A stretch of DNA of 37,420 bases from Anaerolineales bacterium (GCA_026996855.1 JALWJZ010000094.1:1-37420), one strand, 5' to 3'; numbered from the stretch's first letter, positions 15,187 to 27,387 are shown. The notes: generated by a model from the letters alone, not told the origin. A program made the numbers and translations.

Positions 15187-15522
15187 TCACTCCAGCGGAT
15201 ATGCCGTGATAAGACGTGGAATATGTTGTCCGTGCTCAATAATCCAAACTGTCCGTACCCGTGCTTGCTTCCCTTCCGGAGATTTCAACCAGCCGTCCAC
15301 CACAAATTTTTCTCCATAAGGTGTTTGTTCACGTTTGACCACATTATACTCCTGCGCTAATCGCTTCAGAGCCGAGATCAATGTCTCAGGATGTTCGGGA
15401 TGAAATCCCAGCCTCCAAAAGAAGCGGGCTTTCATTTTCCCAAAGGGGTGTGTCTGCGAGAGCAGATAATGCACAACTTTGTTTCTTGGTACAAGGGCTT
15501 GTTCGGCTTTAGGTAAACGCAT
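15187..15522 (-). CDS. DUF6883-like protein (putative toxin-antitoxin-type partner)
   Basis: The 111-residue protein matches what I know of DUF6883: an N-terminal PKAEQALVPRNKVVHYLLS, a THPFGKMKARFFWRLGF block, and a C-terminal RVRTVWIIEHGQHIPRLITAYP. Function is unknown. A hand count of 15241-15480 gives 48% GC against 59% for 15901-16020 in livG, and codon use is visibly different. It has no clear ribosome-binding site. With the downstream DUF4926 gene it interrupts livG-livF in the same orientation. Toxin-like function is not shown. Confidence 0.75.
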   Translation of the reverse strand: MRLPKAEQALVPRNKVVHYLLSQTHPFGKMKARFFWRLGFHPEHPETLISALKRLAQEYNVVKREQTPYGEKFVVDGWLKSPEGKQARVRTVWIIEHGQHIPRLITAYPLE

Positions 15523-15593
15523 AGAGCCAACGCGTATTCGTCGCTACTCAGGACAACTCAACGATCGCGGCTCAGCCGGCCTCCGGGCCGCTG

Positions 15594-15625
15594 TTTTGGA
15601 GAAGGGCAGAAGCGCCTTTCCAAAA
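15594..15625. repeat. Hairpin-forming sequence between livG and the DUF pair
   Basis: TTTTGGA (15594-15600) and TCCAAAA (15619-15625) pair, with further pairing of AAGGGC to GCGCCTT inside. It lies 6 nt after the livG stop (minus strand). It may be a weak attenuator or a remnant of a palindromic repeat like that at 13971. The remainder of the 109-nt gap shows nothing else. Confidence 0.4.
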
Positions 15626-15631
15626 TCTCAT

Positions 15632-16399
15632 CTAATACGCCTGGCGTAAGTCTTCCTCTTCTTCCTCATCCCGGCCCAGGTAGGCCTCGATGACCGCAGG
15701 GTCGTTCTTCACCTCCTCCGGCGGCCCATCGGCGATGATTTCCCCGAAGTTGAGCACCACCAGCCGCTCGCTCAGGGTGAAGATGGATTCCATGTCGTGG
15801 CTGATGAGAATGATGGCCTTGCCCTGTTCTCGAACCCGCTTGATGTAGTTGTAAATCGTGCGCTGGAGTTTGGGGTGCACGCCGGCGAAAGGCTCGTCCA
15901 GGATGATGAGGTCGGGGTCTAACATGAGCAGCCGGGCCAGTTCCAACAGTTTCTGCTGCCCACCGGAAAGGCTCCCGGCCCGCTCGAAACGCAAGTGGTC
16001 GATGGTGAGGAACTTCATGATTTCCATGGCCTTCTTTTCCAGTTCGGCCCGGCTCATGTAGGGGTGTTTGACGATGCCGGGGGTCAGCATGTTCTCCAGC
16101 ACCGTCATGCGGCGAAAGGCCCGGGTCACTTGAAAAGTGCGGCCGATGCCCCGGCGGGCGATGTGGTAAGGCCGCAAGGTATCGATGCGCTCGCCGTTGA
16201 ACCACACCTCGCCCGACGTGGGCTTGAGCAGGCCGGTAATGATGTTGGTCAGGGTGGTCTTGCCCGCGCCGTTGGGGCCGATGAGGCCCACCAGTTGGGA
16301 ACCTCGAATGGTCAGACTCACGCCTTTCAAAGCCTGAAGGCCACCGAAGTTCTTGACCACGTTGCGGATTTCCAGTTCCAAAACTCCGTTTCGGCTCAT
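15632..16399 (-). CDS. livG: Branched-chain amino-acid ABC transporter ATPase LivG
   Basis: The 255-residue ABC ATPase has Walker A GPNGAGKTT (about residues 41-49), the LivG-type block RRGIGRTFQVTRAFRRMTVLEN with its Q-loop region, signature SLSGGQQKLLELAR, Walker B LIILDEPFAGVHP and the switch His in ILISHDME. It works with LivF under the LivHM permease. The C-terminal DEEEEEDLRQAY is an acidic tail. The ATG at 16399 lies 37 nt downstream of livM. Confidence 0.95.
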   Translation of the reverse strand: MSRNGVLELEIRNVVKNFGGLQALKGVSLTIRGSQLVGLIGPNGAGKTTLTNIITGLLKPTSGEVWFNGERIDTLRPYHIARRGIGRTFQVTRAFRRMTVLENMLTPGIVKHPYMSRAELEKKAMEIMKFLTIDHLRFERAGSLSGGQQKLLELARLLMLDPDLIILDEPFAGVHPKLQRTIYNYIKRVREQGKAIILISHDMESIFTLSERLVVLNFGEIIADGPPEEVKNDPAVIEAYLGRDEEEEEDLRQAY

Positions 16400-16436
16400 G
16401 CAAGTCCTCTCCTGGAAAAGTTTTCTGGAAGCAAAA

Positions 16437-17624
16437 TCAGTCCCCCTCAGTCACGGTGGACGCCGTTGTGGTTTCTTCCACCGCCTCCACGTCGTCCACC
16501 CGGTCCATTTCCCGCTGTGCCCGGAAGCGCTTGGCCACTTCCTCGGCCGCCTCTTTCCGGGCCAGCCAGTCCAGAATGGGAGAAATCAAGCCGTTCTGCG
16601 CAAAGCGCAGCGTGACCATGAGCAAGATACCAAAGGCCACCATACGCCAGGCATTGGTGCGCAATACCCCGGCCTGCAGGTCCACGCTAAATCCCCAGTT
16701 TTCCAGGAAGAGTAGGTTTTCCAGCACGGCCAGGGGCATTCGAATTTCCTGAAGGAGTTCCAGCGCGAAATGAATGAAAATCGCGCCGATGGCCGCGCCG
16801 ATGAGGTTCTGGCTTCCGCCAATGACGGCCATGGCGATGACCAGGCTCATGCGCACGATTTGCATCTGGTCCGGCACGATGAGCCCGATGAAGTGATGGA
16901 ACACGATGCCCGCAAAGCCGGCAATCATGGAACTGACCACAAAGGCCAACACCCGGGTGTTGACCACGTGCACGCCCAGAGCCGCGGCCGCCTCTTCATC
17001 TTCCCGCACCGCTCGGAAGAACAGGCCGAACCGAGAACGCACCAGGAAGAACATGAAGAGCAGGCTGAGGAAGAAAAGCAGGGCCATGTAGTAGTAGGCG
17101 GGCACATAAGGATTGGCATCCCAATACGGGAAAATGGCCTTGAGCAGACGCTCCAGGGCTTCCGGCCGCTGATATGGGGGCAATTCCAGACCGTTGGGGC
17201 CGCCGGTAATCTTTACCTCGGCCTTGACCACCAGGCGGAAAATTTCCGCAAAAGCGATGGTAAACAGGGCCAGGTACGTGGAACGCAACCGCAGGCACAG
17301 ATAGCCGATGAGCAACCCCACGATACCCGTCATCAAAACACCGGCCACGGTTCCCATCCAGGGCGCGATGCCCGTATCTCGAATGAGAATCCCCGCGGTG
17401 TAGGTTCCCAGGCCCATGAAGGCCATATGGGCAAAGGAGAACTGGCCCGTATACCCGGCCAACAAGGCCCAACTGGAAGCCAGAATGGCGTAAAACAGCG
17501 CGGTCATGCCTACCAGGACCCAGTAAGGCTGTAGGTTCACCCCGGGCAAAATGGGATACAAAAGCAGGCCAAGGAGGAAGATGGCGGTCAGCCCCCACAG
17601 AATGTAGATACGGCGAAAGGTCAT
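16437..17624 (-). CDS. livM: Branched-chain amino-acid ABC transporter permease LivM
   Basis: The 395-residue polytopic membrane protein has LivM landmarks: LLAGYTGQFSFAHMAFMGLGTYTAG near residue 60, the coupling segment FFRAVREDEEAAAALGVHV, and MAVIGGSQNLIGAAIGA. About nine or ten hydrophobic segments are visible. After the last membrane segment, a charged cytoplasmic tail of about 45 residues (RKEAAEEVAKRF onward) is longer than usual. Its start overlaps the livH stop by 4 nt. Confidence 0.93.
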   Translation of the reverse strand: MTFRRIYILWGLTAIFLLGLLLYPILPGVNLQPYWVLVGMTALFYAILASSWALLAGYTGQFSFAHMAFMGLGTYTAGILIRDTGIAPWMGTVAGVLMTGIVGLLIGYLCLRLRSTYLALFTIAFAEIFRLVVKAEVKITGGPNGLELPPYQRPEALERLLKAIFPYWDANPYVPAYYYMALLFFLSLLFMFFLVRSRFGLFFRAVREDEEAAAALGVHVVNTRVLAFVVSSMIAGFAGIVFHHFIGLIVPDQMQIVRMSLVIAMAVIGGSQNLIGAAIGAIFIHFALELLQEIRMPLAVLENLLFLENWGFSVDLQAGVLRTNAWRMVAFGILLMVTLRFAQNGLISPILDWLARKEAAEEVAKRFRAQREMDRVDDVEAVEETTTASTVTEGD

Positions 17625-18583
17625 AGTTTCCTCCCGAACAGTCCGGTAGGTTTCACCAGGAGCACCAAGGCGAAGATGACCAGGCCGAACACGTCACGGT
17701 AGGCCTGCGCGGTGGCCGGGTTGGGCCAACAGCCCGTACCCAAGGATTCCACGACGCCCAAAATCAAACCACCCACCAGAGAACCGGGGATGGACCCCAT
17801 GCCGCCCAACACGATGATGACGAAGGACTTGGCCGACGCGGGCACGCCCACCCAGGGCACCCAAGAGAACACCGACACCAGCACCGCGCCGGCCAGGCCG
17901 GCCAGCATACCGCCCAGGGCAAAGGCCAGGGTGTTCATGTTTAGGGGATTGATACCTACCACTGCGGCCGCGTTTCGGTCCTGGCTCACGGCCTGCAGGG
18001 CCCAACCCGTCCAGGTCCGGTACATGAAGTACAACATGGCCCCCAATGCAATGAGAGCAATGATGGCGGCGAAAATGCGGCTCCCGGGTAGCGGAATCTT
18101 GCCCAAAAACAGGGTGGTGCGGGTCGTGCGCAAAAAGCCCAGGTCTATCTCGGGGAAACTGAAGAAGCGAGGCACCTTCTTGGGGAAGGGACCCATCAAA
18201 CCCAGCATGACGAACTGCAACACGAAGGCCAGGCCGAAAGTCACCAGGATGGCGTATTCGTTGGGCCGGTCCACCTGGCCTTTGGCCATGGGTTGCAAGA
18301 AAAGACGCTCGAACACCGCGCCAATGAGGAAGGTGACCACCGCGGCCAGAAAGACGGCCACCAACCCCGGAACCTGTTTGAAATGGTGCAGCACGGTGTA
18401 CACCACGTACCCGCCAATCATGTAAAACTCGCCGTGGGAAAAACTCACGATGTTCAATACGGAAAAAATGAGCGTCAAACCCAGGGCCATGAGGGAATAA
18501 ATCACCCCAATCAACAGGCCTTCCAAAATCAACCGCAGGAGGTAGGGGAACGAACCACAGGCTTCAGCTATCAACCATTCCAT
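17621..18583 (-). CDS. livH: Branched-chain amino-acid ABC transporter permease LivH
   Basis: The 320-residue membrane protein shows the LivH pattern: LLIGVIYSLMALGLTLIFSV, then NIVSFSHGEFYMIGGYV near residue 45, the coupling region ALQAVSQDRNAAAVVGI, and IIVLGGMGSIPGSLVGG. It forms the channel with LivM. The start at 18583 lies downstream of a strong hairpin terminator after livK, so its transcription depends on read-through or an unseen internal promoter. Confidence 0.94.
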   Translation of the reverse strand: MEWLIAEACGSFPYLLRLILEGLLIGVIYSLMALGLTLIFSVLNIVSFSHGEFYMIGGYVVYTVLHHFKQVPGLVAVFLAAVVTFLIGAVFERLFLQPMAKGQVDRPNEYAILVTFGLAFVLQFVMLGLMGPFPKKVPRFFSFPEIDLGFLRTTRTTLFLGKIPLPGSRIFAAIIALIALGAMLYFMYRTWTGWALQAVSQDRNAAAVVGINPLNMNTLAFALGGMLAGLAGAVLVSVFSWVPWVGVPASAKSFVIIVLGGMGSIPGSLVGGLILGVVESLGTGCWPNPATAQAYRDVFGLVIFALVLLVKPTGLFGRKL

Positions 18584-18641
18584 GAGGCATCACCTCGCGT
18601 GATCAAATTCGGAGTACGGAGGGTCGAATCGCCGGGAGGTG

Positions 18642-18679
18642 AAAAAAGGCCCCGAAGGTCCCCGTCGACCTTCGGGGCC
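18642..18679 (-). terminator. Intrinsic terminator between livK and livH
   Basis: On the minus strand a perfect 13-bp stem, GGCCCCGAAGGTC with GACCTTCGGGGCC, is followed by six T. It lies 17 nt after the livK stop. Partial termination here would give more binding protein than permease, as known in other binding-protein-dependent ABC operons (inference for this case). Confidence 0.9.
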
Positions 18680-18695
18680 TCAACGGCCAGCGCGC

Positions 18696-20129
18696 TTACG
18701 GGTACTGATAGTCACAGGTCTTGTACGCGTCGGGCCAGATGACGCAGGCATCGTTCACGCTCTGGCCCTGCTCCGTGTACTGGAGGAACAGGATGGCGGG
18801 ATCCGGCCATTGGTGCCACATCCACTCGGGCACGCCCTCAGGCACCGGGTTCTGGGTGCCGTAGAGGAAGTAGTAGATGCCCTGGGCGCCCTGGTAGCCG
18901 TTCTCCCGGCTGTTGAAGGATTCCAGCGCCTTGATGAGGTCTTCGGTCTTCAGGCTCTGGGCCTTCTCGATGGCCGCGACCACCAGCATGAGGGAGTCGT
19001 ACATCTCAAAGGCGTAGGACTCGGGGAAGCGATCCGGGTCTTTGGTGGCCTTCTTGTAGTCTTCAATGAATTTTTGGGCCACAGGGTTGTCCGCGGTCAG
19101 AGCGGGCACCACACCCACCCGGCGGAAGGCCATGTAGTTGCCGTCGGGCACGTTGGCCCAGAATTCAGCATGGTTGGCCGCCACCTGGTTGGCTACAAAG
19201 ATCAGGTCCTCAGCCGGGGCCAGGCCGCCGTCCACAGCCTGCTGTTCGAAGTTGTAAGAAGTCTCGCCAGTGATGAGCACCAGCACGCCCTTCTTGCCTT
19301 CTTTGTTTTGCACGGCTTCCACAATGCGGGACACCAAAGCAGCAAAGTCCGGCGTGCCCTGTTCGGCCAGGTAAATTTCCGACTCGATGCCATACTTGGC
19401 CAGGCGTTCTTTGGTGGCCTCCGAAGCCGGCACACCGTAGTCGGTGTTCTCGGCCACAATGGCCACCCACTGCACGCCCATGTCCTTGAAGAACTTAGCA
19501 TCGGCCTCGGCCACCATGGAAGACGCCGGCGCGATGCGGAAGACCTCAGGGTATTGGGCCGCGGTGATTTTGTCGTTCCAGGTCTCCGCGAACACGGCCA
19601 GGATGCCGTACTTGTGGGCCACCTCTTTCTCCTGCAGGCCGGCCGCGCTGTGGTATTCACCCGCAATGGCGTTCACACATTCCTGGGTGATCAGGTACTC
19701 GGCACCGGCGCGGCCTCGCTCGGGCAGGCCCGAGGTGTCGTAGAACACCACGTCCACCTTGTACTTGCCCATCACGCCGCCCTTGGAGTTGATGTGGTCC
19801 ACCGCGATGTTGGCGGCAATCTGCATGGCCTGACCGCCCGTCACCGAACCGGGCGCGGACAGGGGAATGGGCACACCGATTTTGATGATGGGGTTGCCGT
19901 CCTTGTCCTTGGGCAGTTCATCAAAGGACTGAGGCGCGCACGCGCCCTTAGCCTTTTCCACTTCGACCTCAACGGTCTTGACGACTTCCACTTCCTTGGT
20001 GACCACCACTTCTTCCTTGACTTCCTTGGTCACCACCACGGTCTTGACCACCTCTTTCGGCTGGCAAGCCGCCACCAGTAAAGCGAGCAACGCTACCAAA
20101 AAGACGACCCAAACCTTGCGGCCTTTCAT
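18696..20129 (-). CDS. livK: Branched-chain amino-acid-type ABC substrate-binding lipoprotein
   Basis: The 477-residue lipoprotein precursor has a signal peptide ending LLVAAC (Cys22). A Val/Lys/Glu linker (residues 26-58, repeated VVVTKEV/VEVVKTVEVEV) precedes a type I periplasmic-binding fold of the leucine-binding family: IKIGVPIPLSAPGSVTGGQ, AVDHINSKGGVMG, VVAENTDYGVPASEATKERL. It captures substrate outside the membrane for LivHMGF; the ligand could be an amino acid, amide or other small acid. The ATG at 20129 follows GAAGGAGGAAAG, a strong ribosome-binding site. It is the first gene of the operon and is followed by a terminator. Confidence 0.93.
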   Translation of the reverse strand: MKGRKVWVVFLVALLALLVAACQPKEVVKTVVVTKEVKEEVVVTKEVEVVKTVEVEVEKAKGACAPQSFDELPKDKDGNPIIKIGVPIPLSAPGSVTGGQAMQIAANIAVDHINSKGGVMGKYKVDVVFYDTSGLPERGRAGAEYLITQECVNAIAGEYHSAAGLQEKEVAHKYGILAVFAETWNDKITAAQYPEVFRIAPASSMVAEADAKFFKDMGVQWVAIVAENTDYGVPASEATKERLAKYGIESEIYLAEQGTPDFAALVSRIVEAVQNKEGKKGVLVLITGETSYNFEQQAVDGGLAPAEDLIFVANQVAANHAEFWANVPDGNYMAFRRVGVVPALTADNPVAQKFIEDYKKATKDPDRFPESYAFEMYDSLMLVVAAIEKAQSLKTEDLIKALESFNSRENGYQGAQGIYYFLYGTQNPVPEGVPEWMWHQWPDPAILFLQYTEQGQSVNDACVIWPDAYKTCDYQYP

Positions 20130-20208
20130 AGCTTTCCTCCTTCCTCAGAAAGATTGGATGGCAAAACGGCGGGAGGATTTCGGCCCTTTCCTTGAAAGGG
20201 TAACACCA

Positions 20209-20237
20209 ATCGTACCCAAAAGTTGCGGATTTTTCAA
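20209..20237 (-). promoter_or_regulatory. Candidate livK promoter
   Basis: On the minus strand, TTGAAA (20237-20232), a 17-nt spacer and TACGAT (20214-20209) form a reasonable housekeeping promoter with a leader of about 75 nt. Nothing else promoter-like was seen in the gap. Confidence 0.5.
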
Positions 20238-20254
20238 ATCAGAGCCGGATATGC

Positions 20255-20400
20255 ACACGCGTTTTCAAAATCCAACAAAAGCGACAAAAGCCATGGCATT
20301 TTCTCACGGAGGCACGGAGAACACAGAGGGAATTTTGGTTTGCTCCAGCGAATACTCCGTGTACTCTGTGGCTTTGTGTGGATATTTAAACGCCTGGGAT
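20255..20400 (-). repeat. Dispersed intergenic repeat, copy B (long form, inverted)
   Basis: The first 62 nt are the reverse complement of copy A with few changes. The following part (GGAGAACACAGAG, then CTCCAGCGAATAC and CTCTGTGGC) matches the reverse complement of copy C (31341-31497) with scattered substitutions and an indel near ACGCCTGGG. The element fills the 338-nt gap upstream of livK. Short frames inside it are not genes. Confidence 0.82.
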
Positions 20401-20467
20401 ATGCATTTCAGCCCGGGTGCCCACTTGATGGAAAAACCGGCCCCGTGCCCCCAAGGAGTTCGCGACA

Positions 20468-21406
20468 TCAAGCCGCCTCCAAAAGTAGCCAGGCCACACC
20501 CCCGGTAGCCAGCACCGTTCCCGCCACCGCATGCCAGGTGAAGGATTCCCGAAAGACCCATCGGCTGATGGGGAGCAACAGCACAGGCGGCAGGGACGTC
20601 AGGGTGCTGGCCAAGCCCAGGGGGATGGTCTGATAAGCGTACATCTGCAGCGACATGCCGGCCACCGGCCCGGCCAGCGTACCGGCCAGTAGAAAGGCCA
20701 GCACCCGGGAATGTTCGGCCAACCGACAGGCCAAATCGGGCACCGCCCCTCGAAGCAGGCCCACCAGCCACAGAGGCGCCATACCCCCGGACATCCGAAT
20801 CAAATTCGCGGTGACCGGATGCATGGCCACCTGCTGCAGGCCGTCTTTGGCCAAAAGGGCGCTCCACGCGCCCAGCACCGCGGCCAGCAGGGCCAGGCCC
20901 ACGCCCCGAGCATCCACCTGAAAAACCCCCTGACCTTGGTTGCGCTTCCCCTTACCCACCACCCAGGCGATTCCCACCAACACCAGCGTCATCGCGGCCA
21001 GTTGGGACGGCTGCAAGCGCTCATCGTACCGGACCCATGCGGCCGCGGTGGTAAGCACAGGCACCAAGGTCAACACCAGCATGGAAAGCCGCGGGCCAAT
21101 GCGCACAAAAGCCTCAAAGAGGAAGACGTCGGCCAGGGCCAGACCTACCGTGCCGGAAAGGAAGAGGGACCACCAGGCACCTTGAGGCAGGCTCGGATAC
21201 CACACACCGAACAGGATGCGATGCATGAAGGCGAGCACCAAGGTGCTGAGCAAAAGCCGCATCCGCAAGGTATGCCGGGAACCGATGACGCGACCGCTCA
21301 TAGTGTAAAAGGTGGGGCCCAGGGAAAACCCCACCGAGGCCAAGAGCGCGGCCATCTGGCCCCAAAAATAAGTCGAAAACACCCCAAAAAGACGCAAAAG
21401 AACCAT
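20468..21406 (-). CDS. EamA/DMT-superfamily transporter
   Basis: The 312-residue membrane protein shows two EamA-like halves of about five helices each. The first half has GTVGLALADVFLFEAFVRIGP and LVLTLVPVLTTAAAWV; the second has AGPVAGMSLQMYAYQTIPLGLASTLTSLPPVLLLPI and AVAGTVLATGGVAWL. DMT transporters move metabolites or amino acids across the cytoplasmic membrane; the substrate is unknown. The ATG at 21406 follows AGGAGGATAG. It lies 39 nt downstream of the DppC-like gene and is probably cotranscribed with it. Confidence 0.88.
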   Translation of the reverse strand: MVLLRLFGVFSTYFWGQMAALLASVGFSLGPTFYTMSGRVIGSRHTLRMRLLLSTLVLAFMHRILFGVWYPSLPQGAWWSLFLSGTVGLALADVFLFEAFVRIGPRLSMLVLTLVPVLTTAAAWVRYDERLQPSQLAAMTLVLVGIAWVVGKGKRNQGQGVFQVDARGVGLALLAAVLGAWSALLAKDGLQQVAMHPVTANLIRMSGGMAPLWLVGLLRGAVPDLACRLAEHSRVLAFLLAGTLAGPVAGMSLQMYAYQTIPLGLASTLTSLPPVLLLPISRWVFRESFTWHAVAGTVLATGGVAWLLLEAA

Positions 21407-21445
21407 GAACCTATCCTCCTGACGACGAAGGCGAGGGAGCAGCGT

Positions 21446-22741
21446 TTACATCTCCCCCAACCTCGGATTGAAACGACGCTCCAGCACCAGGCCCAGCGCG
21501 GCAAAACCCAAGCCGGTCAGCATGAGCAGCACCACCGGAGGCAGCACCCAATGCCAGTAGCCATGATAGAAAGCCCCGTGCTTCCGCGCATCGTTCAAAA
21601 CCTTTCCCCAGGTGGGCAGGCGAGGGTCACCCAAGCCCAACACGGCCAGGGAAGCCTCCAGGAACACGAAGGAAGGCACCGAGGTAACCAAAGCCGGCAG
21701 CAAAGTGGGAAGCAAGCGGGGAATGAGATACCGAAACACGATGCGCCCATCCGAGGCCCCGTACGCGCGCGCGGCCTCCACATAAGCCGCTCGCTTAAGT
21801 TGCAGAAACGCGGCCCGATACGTTTTCACGGGATAGCCAAACAGGTTCAACAAAATCACGGCCACCAGCATGACTTCCAACTGCCGGGAATACAGCACGC
21901 CAATCATCATGAGCACCGGGAGCACGGGCAGCACCATGTTCATCTCCGTCAACCGCTGAAGGACCTGGTCCACCCAACCACCCCACCAGGCCCCTACCGC
22001 GGCCAGCACCATCCCGCTAAGGGTCGTGCCCACCGCGGCCAGCAGGCCAAAGGTCAGCGCCACGGGCGCGCCCCACAACAGGGGAAGAGTTAAATCGCGG
22101 CGCAGGTGGTCCGTACCGGCCCACCCGTGAACCCGCCCCAAAAGGACCAGACGGGCCTCCACTTGATGAGGACGTCCGAAATGCACCACCTGGACGAGCA
22201 AGGCGTAACGGCCGGGCACCGGGGGCGCATCGGCGCGGCTCGCGGCGAAAAGCCGGGCCAGGGGCCGGGTGCCCAGGTCCAAATCCTGGGAGGCACGATA
22301 GCGCAGCCGACCCGCAAGAACCCTCTCCTCCAACACGAATTGGCGCCCATCCACGCGCTGCCAGACCAAACGCACCAACACGGGCCGGGCCGACGCCCCG
22401 CCTACCACGTCCACTTGCACGTCCTGGGGAAGCACCCGGTACGGGTAATCCAGACTCAAAACCAAAACGTCCTCATCGGTTTCGGAAGACGCCCCACCCT
22501 GCACCCTTCCCCGGCGCACCAGAGTCGAAGGCCAATCCCATTTACGAAACCAATTGGTCCACTCCGGCGGGGCCAGGCGCGGATAGGCCCCCCACACCTC
22601 TTCGCCGGCCTGCCAGAGGCGGACGGCTTCGGCGTAGGGGAAGCGCACCATCGCGAGCAGGGAAAGGGCAACCAGGAACAACAACACCCCGGCGCCCAGG
22701 GAAGTCAACAGAACGTCGCTCCAGGAAAACCGCGCGCCCAT
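21446..22741 (-). CDS. DppC/OppC-like ABC permease with large extracytoplasmic insertion
   Basis: The 431-residue protein has an N-terminal helix (residues 12-34) and then about 180 mostly polar residues predicted outside. The permease core resumes at GTDHLRRDLTLPL (209-221), matching the GTDxxGRD block of DppC. The ATPase-contact EAA loop is YVEAARAYGASDGRIVFRYLIPRLLP (320-345). Normal DppC is about 290-300 residues, so roughly 130 are extra. No DppB, DppD/F or binding protein is adjacent. The ATG at 22741 has GAGG 11 nt upstream; the frame stays open to 22924 but would cross the rpoC promoter, so I use the shorter start. Confidence 0.82.
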   Translation of the reverse strand: MGARFSWSDVLLTSLGAGVLLFLVALSLLAMVRFPYAEAVRLWQAGEEVWGAYPRLAPPEWTNWFRKWDWPSTLVRRGRVQGGASSETDEDVLVLSLDYPYRVLPQDVQVDVVGGASARPVLVRLVWQRVDGRQFVLEERVLAGRLRYRASQDLDLGTRPLARLFAASRADAPPVPGRYALLVQVVHFGRPHQVEARLVLLGRVHGWAGTDHLRRDLTLPLLWGAPVALTFGLLAAVGTTLSGMVLAAVGAWWGGWVDQVLQRLTEMNMVLPVLPVLMMIGVLYSRQLEVMLVAVILLNLFGYPVKTYRAAFLQLKRAAYVEAARAYGASDGRIVFRYLIPRLLPTLLPALVTSVPSFVFLEASLAVLGLGDPRLPTWGKVLNDARKHGAFYHGYWHWVLPPVVLLMLTGLGFAALGLVLERRFNPRLGEM

Positions 22742-22761
22742 CACATCCAAACCTCGAAGGT

Positions 22762-22790
22762 ATGGTACGCCATTCCAGGGCTGGATACAA
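22762..22790 (-). promoter_or_regulatory. Weak candidate promoter for the DppC-like/EamA unit
   Basis: On the minus strand TTGTAT, a 17-nt spacer and TACCAT are correctly spaced but match consensus only partly. The position, about 15 nt before the ATG, would leave a very short leader. Confidence 0.25.
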
Positions 22791-22835
22791 CGGGGAAAAC
22801 GAAAGCGCGAAGGTGCGAGGCGCGAAAAGCCGCAA

Positions 22836-22863
22836 TTGACAATTCCCCGCTTTAGGGTATAAT
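22836..22863 (+). promoter_or_regulatory. rpoC promoter
   Basis: TTGACA (22836-22841), a 16-nt spacer and TATAAT (22858-22863) match both housekeeping hexamers perfectly. It faces rpoC and implies a leader of about 235 nt. Confidence 0.85.
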
Positions 22864-22873
22864 GCGGAGCGAC

Positions 22874-22963
22874 ATGAGGGATATGCATTTCTTCCGTGAA
22901 AACAGGCGTGCGAAAGAGTCGCAAGGACTCTTGTCGCCTGTTCTTTTTGTCTGTTTGTCATGA
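22874..22963 (+). other. Possible 29-codon leader ORF in the rpoC leader
   Basis: An ATG at 22874, only a few bases after the predicted start site, opens a 29-codon frame that spans the leader hairpin and stops at TGA 22961-22963 inside TCATGAGGAG. It has no ribosome-binding site, so translation would have to be leaderless. It may be chance; it is recorded because it covers the hairpin. Confidence 0.2.
22901..22950 (+). terminator. Terminator-like nested hairpin in the rpoC leader (possible attenuator)
   Basis: The outer stem AACAGGCG (22901-22908) pairs with CGCCTGTT (22935-22942). The inner stem AAGAGTC (22914-22920) pairs with GACTCTT (22926-22932). CTTTTTGT follows directly. It lies about 30-70 nt after the predicted start site and 157 nt before the rpoC start codon, so it would end transcripts early unless bypassed. 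Confidence 0.7.
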
Positions 22964-23106
22964 GGAGCCGCATGCGCTTGACACCCCTATATTTCCCCCC
23001 AAAATGCTCCCTTCCGTCGTACTCGGCGCCGCGAACTGCTTCGGCTGACAGCCCTTTCCCTTTGCAAAATCGTTTATAGACCGCTCCCGTTCGAGGAGGT
23101 GTTTCC

Positions 23107-27387
<4,281 letters not shown>

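Noticed and set aside
15340-15352. TATAAT inside the DUF6883 gene as an internal promoter
   Set aside because: No -35 at acceptable spacing, and the A/T-rich composition of this gene makes chance matches likely.
18639-20081. 480-codon frame antisense to livK
   Set aside because: Same cause: a compositional shadow of the binding-protein gene, starting within its terminator, with no family match.
21446-22924. DppC-like protein starting at 22924
   Set aside because: That start would lie within the rpoC leader hairpin and cross its promoter; the extra 61 residues look unrelated to a permease N-terminus.
22978-23006. Second promoter for rpoC starting at TTGACA 22978
   Set aside because: At 17-nt spacing the -10 would be AAAATG, a poor match. 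The upstream promoter is far better.
23045-23080. CTGACA plus TATAGA promoter close to rpoC
   Set aside because: The spacer is 24 nt, too long for a housekeeping promoter.
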